Shown here: positions 9,637 to 14,676 of the stretch, one piece after another
Position numbering within the stretch: position 1 is the first letter of the stretch
Layout of the letters: every line of letters begins with the position of its first letter
From: Asterionellopsis glacialis
Taxonomy: Eukaryota; Bacillariophyta; Plagiogrammaphyceae; Rhaphoneidales; Asterionellopsidaceae
Length of the DNA stretch: 14,676 bases
Reading direction: 5' to 3'
NCBI GenBank assembly: GCA_014885115.2
Contig: WKLE02004440.1
Location: 6,371 to 21,046, forward strand
Program-made: the position numbers and the translations under genes
Notes under the pieces: model-generated
What the model saw: only the letters and a program-made list of their open reading frames with translations
The model's database searches: none
What the model was told of the DNA's origin: nothing

Positions 9637-10008
9637 TTATTCTGCTTGAAAATCCACATAGTGTTCATTTTCATCAGGAAAGAGAGCTCTTATTTCCTTC
9701 TTGAAGAAGACAGATGGAGGAATTCTAATTCCTTTCCCAAGATGACCATGCTTCATGTAAGTAAATGTTCAATATAGGTGTTTTCTCATTATGTTATTGC
9801 TGACTTTATTACCATCACCATCTACAATTACCTCCTTTACATCCTTGACTTCCCCAAAGTACAGTAGTTGAATCTGTCCCTTCACCCCTTCTCTATAAGT
9901 TACCAAGTCACATGGGGTATCACCACAAACAGAGCATACTTTGTCCTCCTGTTCATCATTATAGGTCAGGCTATCATCTAGCTGTGTAGGGGGATCTTGA
10001 TTGGCCAT
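9637..10008 (-). pseudogene. ORF1 homologue of Element 1, interrupted by one in-frame TGA
   Basis: From ATG 10008 (good context, GCCATGG) the frame encodes a 123-residue relative of the intact protein at 13535-13912. The two align without gaps for over 110 residues. Shared features are Cys25, Cys28 and Cys33 (CxxCxxxxC), QI-x-LLYF, NNIMRKH, FTY-x-K-x-GHLGKG and EIR-x-LFP. The single interruption is TGA at 9771-9769 (codon 80), where the other copy has Arg. The same frame then continues with conserved sequence to TAA 9639-9637. An upstream in-frame ATG at 10074 exists but would add an unconserved extension. A point nonsense mutation is the simplest reading; stop-codon recoding or a tiny intron is less likely. 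Element 1 has no transposase, so this copy may be under relaxed selection. Confidence 0.8.
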
Positions 10009-10295
10009 GGCTGCTTTCAAAATGAGGTGAATTGTTGAGGTCGTCTGCAGAGACGTCTTCGTGAAAAAATGCAATGTTCAGGTGATTGTTGGGTGGTTGA
10101 GCATACTCAAATTTTGTTTTCATTTTTGGCAATGGGGCACAGCCAAGACAAAGTAATAAACACAGATCATTTGGCAAGATTTTTGCGCAAAGCATTTTGA
10201 GTGGCTGAGGAGCCAGCCTAAAAACACTAATGGTTGGGATTTACATACAACACCAAAAAGAGCATCAAAGCTATTTCTTTTCAGAATTTTCCAGG

Positions 10296-10308
10296 GTTAA
10301 AGGGTTAA
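10296..10308 (-). repeat. Right terminal inverted repeat of Element 1
   Basis: GTTAAAGGGTTAA mirrors 8815-8827. The outermost TTAA (10305-10308) is the presumed target-site duplication. AGGGTTAA occurs twice in tandem (10293-10308), so the boundary could alternatively be set at 10297-10300. Confidence 0.7.
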
Positions 10309-10682
10309 GGTAGTCATAGCCTCTTTTTTCACTCCCATGTGTTCCCATTTTTTTCAAAATGACATGTTATTTTCTAGCCTTTTTTTTCAAAAAACATATT
10401 TTTGTCCTCTTGACCTTGGGGAGGATTCACCTTTAAGTCATCAGAAAGAGAATAGGCAGAGTGTAATCTGAATTTACATCTAAATAGCTATCTAAAAGTT
10501 GAATAAAACAGTACTAGGCCAGCCTTTTTGTTTTTTTAGATATTGATTATTTTACCTGTCAAGGACCTATTTTTTTTCAATCGATATTTTTCTTTTACTT
10601 ATTTCTTGATCAATATTTTTCTTTTACTTATTTGCTTCTGGCCTACTGTTTTAGACTACTTTTAGTTAAATATTTATATATA
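10309..10682. other. AT-rich spacer right of Element 1
   Basis: No gene is visible. I looked for a continuation of the beta-helix gene on the minus strand and found none, so the left-flanking gene fragment is not simply split by Element 1. A duplicated T-rich segment lies at 10584-10633. Confidence 0.45.
10584..10633 (+). repeat. Tandem duplication, 29-bp unit
   Basis: A 21-nt T-rich word (10584-10604) recurs identically at 10613-10633, a spacing of 29 bp. It is consistent with a local slippage duplication. Confidence 0.8.
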
Positions 10683-10867
10683 CTATGTTGTTATGTAGTG
10701 GTGATGATCATAAGTCATCACAGATTCATCCAGGAGGTCGTCAACATCATTGTCAAAATCAAGCACATCGATATTTTGCACCCAGTCAATGTTGTCGTCT
10801 TTGATGGAATTTTCTTGCTGGGAGTTCTTGTTCGTGACGTCATCTCCATTTCCCAAATTTGACTCTG
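10683..10867 (-). pseudogene. Acidic exon-like fragment
   Basis: On the minus strand, a pyrimidine-rich tract with CTCTCAATCAG (10881-10868) looks like a 3' splice site. The frame that follows is very acidic: NGDDVTNKNS, then IKDDNIDWVQ, VLDFDNDVDDLLDES, ending at TAG 10685-10683. Stop codons close the frame upstream, so it would need a 5' exon that I cannot identify. Acidic N-terminal stretches occur in piggyBac transposases and many other proteins, so no function is assigned. It may be a last exon of a lost gene or a transposon fragment. Confidence 0.25.
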
Positions 10868-10925
10868 CTGATTGAGAGGGGGGGTGTTACAGATTCTGGT
10901 GAGTTGTTTATGCTTGTGGGTGAAG

Positions 10926-11072
10926 AGTTACTTCTAAGCTCAATTCCCAGTATGTCTCTATGTGGAGCTCACACATAGAATAGTTTACTTCCAAGCTCCA
11001 AAAAAAGTTACTTCTAAGCTCCCATTGTTTTCTATGCTAATCATGTACCACGGAGAAGTTACTTCTAAGTGC
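10926..11072 (+). repeat. Four-copy dispersed repeat, core GTTACTTCTAAGCTC
   Basis: Copies of AGTTACTTCTAAGCTC lie at 10926-10941 and 11006-11021 (identical), 10982-10998 (one insertion and one change) and 11057-11072 (last bases changed). Spacings are irregular (56, 24 and 51 bp), so it is not a simple tandem array. It has the look of protein-binding site clusters or transposon subterminal repeats. Confidence 0.75.
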
Positions 11073-11404
11073 GAGGTCCAGAAAAGTGAAAAGAATTAAT
11101 CCAAATAAGACTTACCAGAATACAGTATGAGATGTGGAATAACAACAATATTTTAAAAGCAAGAAAAGAAAGAGAAAACATCACAACAAACCATCACAGA
11201 AAACAAACAACCATGCCAAGTGGACAACTTCCTAATGCTTTGACTCACTGGAAAATGAGACGATGGCAGAAATTTACATAGGTTTTGGTTTGGGAATAAC
11301 AACCTACAGTCCAAAAACAGCCTTGAAAGAAATTGTACAAGCATCACAAACATTTTTACAAGAATTGTATGATCTTAGAAACATATAGTAGTAGTAATAT
11401 TGCA

Positions 11405-11700
11405 GCACAAAAAGACAAAAAGGATAATGAAAACAATCAAGATCCAGATGCTTTAGCTGCCAATGGGAATGACGTTGGAAACAATAATTTGGTCAATAAA
11501 CCAGACAATCTGATGGATGAGCCAGGGCAGTCTGAACAAGAATAAGAGGAAGATGATCCTGATGCCATTCCAGTACAAGGTGATGACCAACAAGGAAGTA
11601 GTGGTGATAATAATGGTGGCAATGAAGAACAAGAATGGGAACAATGATGATGAGAGATAGGAAGGAGGGACGAAATAGATTTTACACCACAAGAGGCACA
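11405..11700 (+). pseudogene. Decayed acidic low-complexity ORF with internal stops
   Basis: One frame reads Asp/Asn/Gln/Glu-rich sequence through TAA at 11543-11545 and goes on in the same frame to three consecutive TGA codons (11645-11653). After these it reads further (EIDFTPQEAHRSTRN) to a stop near 11701. The parts before and after the first stop are similar (QDPDALAANGND and DDPDAIPVQGDD), suggesting an internal duplication in the ancestral protein. The upstream part has no good ATG. No family is recognised; it could be the acidic end of a dead transposon gene. Confidence 0.3.
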
Positions 11701-11701
11701 T

Positions 11702-12362
11702 AGATCAACAAGAAACTAGTAAGTACCAAAATGTCATTCTACGGTGTACAATGTAATGATACAAAAATAATTATTTTAAGCCAAGTTTTACATACATATT
11801 TCTTTTACTGACTGTGTTCCCAAAAGGCAGAGAAATTAGATTTCTCTACTTTAGACCAAAAAATTGATTATCCTTGAAACAGTCATGCACCCTTTTTTAC
11901 ATTTTTAAGGGAATAGTTGTTGTTTCACAAAAATCATTGCATGCCACCCTGCTGATCCAAAATCATCTCCTCCTACTGTTTTGTGGACCTTTTGGTCAAT
12001 ACTGTCAAGTGAGCTTATTTTCCTGTTTTCAAACCTTCATTTGTATGTACATTCATAAAAGGTTTCCTTCCAAAAATCTCATTTATTACCATATGTCATG
12101 TTTGGCAAAAATGCACGTCATCTAAGAACCAACATTCAAATTAAAACACCTATTAAAATGTGATGTTAAAAATATAGTTTTTAGTTTGGAAAAATCTTCC
12201 AATAACTTTCCGAAAATAAAATAGACAAAAATACTGATTTACAAAACTGTTATTAATTATTTTGTATCAGCTTAAAAAACCCAATACTGTCATCATTTGT
12301 AATTGAAATGCTGTTGTCACCTTTCCTTGATACTCTACTTTTACTCTCCATACCAACCACTA
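11702..12362. other. AT-rich spacer, no supported gene
   Basis: Nothing coding is supported. An 83-codon plus-strand open stretch at 11874-12125 is hydrophobic and T-rich with no motif. A run of codons in frame with the NTPase-like remnant extends left of 12363 but carries no recognisable sequence. Confidence 0.45.
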
Positions 12363-12824
12363 ATGAAGAACTTTAGCCTGTCTAGAAATTGTGTAAATGA
12401 GGCCCAATTACAACTGCCAATGCTCAAATGATTGACGGAGGAGCAAATATTCAAGAATATTGAGGAAACAGGGTATTCAAGTATGTCATTGGGCAAAGTT
12501 ACTACTGCAGTAACTATTCTGTTAGAAAAGGCTTTGGAATATGCACAAAAAGATGAAATAATGGCAAATATTTTGGAAATAGTAGCATTCATTACTCCTG
12601 ATTGTATTCAACTACAACTTTTAGGAAAAGAAAAGGATAAGACTGCAGCAATACAGAAACTTTGCAAATTGAACATCCTTCAAAACATAAACTCTGAAGA
12701 ATACTCAATTCATTGTATGCATCAACAAGTTACCCCCCAAAATATATCCCCAACAACTACTCCAAAAGTATTATGGAATTTGCTTTCACTTGTCAAAGTC
12801 ATGCAGAAAGAATTACAGAGATAA
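12363..12824 (+). pseudogene. Probable remnant of a STAND/NB-ARC-type NTPase (winged-helix region)
   Basis: The frame opens at ATG 12363, is interrupted by TGA 12429-12431, and continues to TAA 12822-12824. The part after the stop has the order seen after the NB-ARC core of NTPase-TPR proteins: a helix with SSMSLGKVTTAVTILLEKAL, then ILEIVAFITPDCIQLQLLGK, then AIQKLCKLNIL and EYSIHCMHQQV. These correspond to the usual ATTW-S-x-x-L, LLxLxAFLxPDxIPxxLL, ALxxLxxxSLI and YSxHRLVQxV segments. The P-loop part is absent upstream and no TPR repeats follow. It is AT-rich like its surroundings. I infer a dead fragment of a larger gene. The assignment rests on pattern memory, without a search. Confidence 0.4.
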
Positions 12825-13209
12825 CATTTACTCAGATTTTGAGCTGTTTTTTACCACTCTTTTGAACTTACGAACTGACCTCCCTTGTTTTGTTCATGTC
12901 ATATTTGGTAGATTTCAGTAATAATTTTATTTTACAGCTTTGTCACTCAAATACAAGCTCACTCTGCTCACAGAAAAAAGACAACTATATTCTGCCGTTC
13001 ACAGTGGATTGTTGATTTAGTTGTTACAATCATATTGTCATTGGATCTTCTTCTCCCTCCTCTCTTTTTCTCTTTTTTCCTTCTTTTTTCTTCTTTTTCA
13101 GACCTTCAAGCTTGCTCGGCTTGCAAAAAAAAACCTCGCACCCACAAGCATAAAAAATTTACCCAGATTCCATTTCCAAGGACTGTGTAAATACTGTCAT
13201 AGGACCTTC
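12825..13209. other. Spacer before Element 2
   Basis: No gene is seen. A 78-codon plus-strand stretch at 13021-13257 is driven by a C/T-rich run, crosses the transposon terminus at 13214, and is not credible as a gene. This DNA is presumed host flank of Element 2. Confidence 0.45.
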
Positions 13210-13219
13210 TTAACCCTTT
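13210..13219 (+). repeat. Left terminus of Element 2 (TTAA + CCCTTT)
   Basis: TTAACCCTTT is identical to the first ten bases at 8815. Outer TTAA is the presumed target duplication. Similarity to Element 1 stops after CCCTTT, so the two elements belong to different subfamilies. Confidence 0.6.
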
Positions 13220-13233
13220 CATCACCAAAATTG

Positions 13234-13259
13234 TCTCACTTTGATATATCAAATTGAGA
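13234..13259. repeat. 26-nt subterminal palindrome of Element 2
   Basis: Arms TCTCA-x-TTTGATA and their complement pair around the centre, with one mismatched position per arm (13239/13254). Its position 20 bp inside the terminus resembles subterminal repeats bound by transposases, although binding here is inference. Confidence 0.8.
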
Positions 13260-13534
13260 TTTTGCCTAAGTAATTATTTTTCTTGATTTTTCTCTCTAGC
13301 TCAATGTAACAACTAATCATGCACACTTGCACATTTTTTCTCAAATGCACACACCAAATCTTCCTCCAATCATTGCACAGCATTTTTAACTCAATTTCAG
13401 CCACCCCCTCATACCAAAAAAATTCAACTCTTCTTTTTTCTCTTTGCTTTTTTTTTTTGCACGTGAGAAACAGAGAAAAATAACACCAATCACCCCATGA
13501 TGGAACCCACCTCTACCCCCCTCACACATCCAAT

Positions 13535-13912
13535 ATGTCAAATGAAGACTCCCTACCCACCTTAATCAATTTCAACAATAGTAATGAAGATGATGGTACA
13601 CCAGTTTGTCACATTTGTGCAAGTTCTCCCTGTGAATGGGAAGAATTTGGTCCTGATGTGAAAGAGCAGATAAAATTGCTCTATTTTAGACAAGAAGAAG
13701 ATGGTAAAGAGATCATCATTGATGAGAATGGTGTCCAAGTTAACAACAATATAATGAGAAAGCATTCATATCGTTTTTTTACTTACCTCAAGTATGGTCA
13801 TCTTGGAAAGGGTAATAGGATGAACACCCCCCTCTGTGTGATTGATGAAATTAGAAACTTATTCCCTGAAGAGAAGGAAGAGGATTACATTGGTTTCCAA
13901 GAGAAATGGTGA
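13535..13912 (+). CDS. ORF1: 125-aa Cys-containing transposon accessory protein, unknown function
   Basis: This is an intact reading frame from ATG 13535 to TGA 13910-13912. Residues 1-22 are acidic and polar. Cys25, Cys28 and Cys33 (CHICASSPC) form a CxxCxxxxC motif, which might bind metal with further ligands such as His26 or His77. Next come EQIKLLYF, NNIMRKH and FTYLKYGHLGKGNR, the last basic and possibly nucleic-acid binding, then EIRNLFPEEK and an acidic end. There is no membrane segment or signal peptide. The same protein is encoded, with one stop, inside Element 1, and both copies sit about 300 bp from a CCCTTT terminus. This links it to the transposon. It faces a transposase across 366 bp. 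I have the impression that similar short proteins recur in diatom genomes but cannot verify it. A role in transposition, target choice or regulation is inference. Confidence 0.75.
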   Translation: MSNEDSLPTLINFNNSNEDDGTPVCHICASSPCEWEEFGPDVKEQIKLLYFRQEEDGKEIIIDENGVQVNNNIMRKHSYRFFTYLKYGHLGKGNRMNTPLCVIDEIRNLFPEEKEEDYIGFQEKW

Positions 13913-13976
13913 AATTTAGTAGATTATTAAAAACAGTTGACTACTAGGTGTAATTGATAGACATGGTTGTACAGGG

Positions 13977-13982
13977 AATAAA
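13977..13982 (+). terminator. Candidate polyadenylation signal AATAAA for ORF1
   Basis: It lies 65 bp after the ORF1 stop codon, a plausible position. Assignment is tentative. Confidence 0.4.
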
Positions 13983-14052
13983 CTAATTGGTGAACTTTTG
14001 AAGTAGCATTTTATAAAAATAGTCTAGAGTATTATTATGTAAATTTTTTTTT

Positions 14053-14058
14053 TTTATT
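14053..14058 (-). terminator. Candidate polyadenylation signal AATAAA for the transposase
   Basis: AATAAA on the minus strand lies about 220 bp after the transposase stop, next to an A run on that strand. It is weak evidence in such AT-rich DNA. Confidence 0.25.
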
Positions 14059-14278
14059 CTGGTAATATCATGTCACTGATATTTCCAATATATTTACTAC
14101 ATCTATTCATATATTTGCTATGTTTTTTGGCCTGCAATACTACGTGACAAAGCTGTCTTGTCTTCCCAATAAGAACACCCGTGTATGCTTCTCATAGAAC
14201 ACATGTAACATGTGGTCTCCTTTATATTTACATTCTCAACTAATGTTAGTTGGTGGCCATTTGATCCTAGCATGTTGT

Positions 14279-14676
14279 TCACTCTCCTTTCACCATCATC
14301 ATTGCTGTCTTCTGATGACTTGAAAGTTTCTGCCTTTTTCTTCTATTTTTGTCATCCTTTTCTTTCAAATATGGTGCAATCAGTCCTGCACAGAGCCTCC
14401 TCTTGAAATCAAAATAAGTCCCATACTTTCCTTTTCTCTCTTCTTCACTACAATCCACCTCTTGAAATATTGAGAAAGCATTGTTGATTGCCAAGTCCAT
14501 GAAGTAGATGAGAACACTCATGTGAAGTCTTGGCTCCTTTCTTGATGTTGCATTTGTTGAAACTCTCTGATCTACCCTTACACCATTCATGTACTGGTTG
14601 TACGCAACAATCACAGCAGGAACAACAAAGGTGGATCTGTACACTTGCCAGACCCCAAACACAAACAACAGCTTCT
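14279..14676 (-). CDS. piggyBac/DDE_Tnp_1_7-type transposase, C-terminal 131 residues (partial)
   Basis: The frame is open to the window edge and ends at TGA 14281-14279. Visible order: VVPAVIVAYNQYMNGV, then VDQR, STNATSRKEPRLHMSVLIYFMDLAINNAFSIFQ split over successive helices, then FKRRLCAGLIAPYL and a basic tail KNRRKRQKL that may be a nuclear signal. The YN-x-x-M-x-GV-x-x-DQ motif followed by RK, a hydrophobic helix and DLA-x-NA is characteristic of the last part of the piggyBac catalytic domain. The family normally reads GVD-x-x-DQ; here GVRVDQ is one residue shorter and lacks the first Asp. There is no cysteine-rich domain at the C-terminus. The N-terminal part and the first catalytic Asp residues lie outside the window, so activity cannot be assessed. 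Confidence 0.75.
   Translation of the reverse strand, partial: KLLFVFGVWQVYRSTFVVPAVIVAYNQYMNGVRVDQRVSTNATSRKEPRLHMSVLIYFMDLAINNAFSIFQEVDCSEEERKGKYGTYFDFKRRLCAGLIAPYLKEKDDKNRRKRQKLSSHQKTAMMMVKGE

Larger units (their letters stand above)
8815..10308 (-). mobile_element. Element 1: piggyBac-like, transposase-less, TTAA-bounded
   Basis: The left edge is TTAA (8815-8818) followed by CCCTTTAAC and the right edge is its inverse, GTTAAAGGG followed by TTAA (10305-10308). The shared terminal inverted repeat is 13 bp including the TTAA. TTAA target duplication and C-rich termini are established hallmarks of piggyBac-family transposons. The 1486-bp interior carries a 59-bp inverted repeat (8827-9002), a small membrane-segment ORF (9213-9455, -) and a broken copy of the ORF1 gene (9637-10008, -). 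There is no transposase, so this looks like a non-autonomous derivative mobilised in trans. Strand is given by the ORF1 direction. ORF1 begins 296 bp from its terminus, compared with 321 bp in Element 2, supporting common ancestry. Both ends carry a nested second TTAA four bases further in, leaving a small ambiguity in the exact cut site. Confidence 0.7.
13913..14278. other. Intergenic gap between the convergent ORF1 and transposase
   Basis: No gene. It holds candidate poly(A) signals for both genes and a T run at 14044-14055. An overlapping plus-strand open stretch at 14212-14406 is a shadow of the transposase. Confidence 0.5.
13210..14676 (+). mobile_element. Element 2: piggyBac-like transposon with ORF1 and transposase, cut by the window edge
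   Basis: The left boundary is TTAA (13210-13213) followed by CCCTTTCATCACC, matching the TTAACCCTTT ends of Element 1. A 26-nt palindrome lies 20 bp inside. ORF1 (13535-13912, +) and a piggyBac-type transposase (14279 to beyond 14676, -) follow, pointing at each other across a 366-bp gap with candidate poly(A) signals for each. This arrangement means the transposase promoter should lie near the unseen right end. The right terminus is outside the window. TTAA and the transposase family together make the piggyBac assignment reasonable; integrity of the whole element cannot be judged. Confidence 0.65.

Noticed and set aside
9769..9771. Stop-codon recoding (TGA as selenocysteine or readthrough) in ORF1 of Element 1
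   Set aside because: The homologous position is Arg, not Cys, and I see no supporting structure; a nonsense mutation is simpler.
9974..10195. Minus-strand frame starting at 10195 with a hydrophobic, signal-like start
   Set aside because: It overlaps the ORF1 start in another frame and diverges from the conserved protein; there is no counterpart in Element 2.
10632..10862. 76-codon plus-strand frame
   Set aside because: Opposite the acidic exon-like fragment; the minus-strand frame has more coding-like composition and a splice acceptor.
13021..13257. 78-codon plus-strand frame
   Set aside because: Created by a C/T-rich run and crosses the transposon terminus.
1..14676. tRNA, rRNA or CRISPR loci, and prokaryotic operon structure
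   Set aside because: I saw no cloverleaf, no rRNA-like sequence and no regularly spaced repeat-spacer array; the spliced gene and intergenic style are eukaryotic.

Overview
This is a eukaryotic nuclear window, most likely from a diatom or a close stramenopile relative. The reasons are long AT-rich intergenic DNA, one GC-richer gene with a short GT-AG intron, candidate AATAAA signals, a C-terminal fragment resembling the right-handed beta-helix (pectate-lyase-like) proteins I associate with diatoms, and piggyBac-like DNA transposon sequence. The taxon is inferred from style and family resemblance; no marker gene is present.

Layout. Positions 1-3486 are AT-rich with no convincing gene; one weak Cys/His-rich fragment lies on the minus strand at 1811-2110. 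Positions 3600-4260 hold a cluster of GGTAC/GTACC motifs with three odd-centred palindromes. The only clearly intact host gene follows at 4644-7609 (+): two exons, a 113-bp intron and a predicted 950-residue protein. It has a very long low-complexity Pro/Tyr/His- and Ser/Asn-rich body and a C-terminal block of CxxC pairs that looks zinc-binding. Its function is unknown. Positions 7610-8151 are its 3' flank. Positions 8152-8818 (-) hold the truncated and frame-disrupted C-terminal part of a beta-helix protein.

That fragment ends exactly at a transposon boundary. Element 1 (8815-10308) is bounded by TTAA and starts with CCCTTT at both ends, as expected of a piggyBac-like element. It carries a 59-bp perfect inverted repeat near its left end, a small predicted membrane-segment ORF, and a copy of a short Cys-containing protein gene (here 'ORF1') broken by one in-frame stop. 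It has no transposase. Positions 10309-13209 are a graveyard of fragments: an acidic exon-like stretch, a four-copy 16-bp repeat, a decayed acidic ORF, and a probable remnant of a STAND/NB-ARC-type NTPase.

Element 2 starts at TTAA 13210-13213, again followed by CCCTTT, and runs off the right edge. It carries an intact 125-residue ORF1 (13535-13912, +) facing the C-terminal 131 residues of a piggyBac/DDE_Tnp_1_7-type transposase (14279-14676, -). Together the two elements suggest a piggyBac-like family with a two-gene convergent organisation: a transposase and an undescribed small accessory protein that stays recognisable even in a derivative without transposase. This is the most interesting system in the window.
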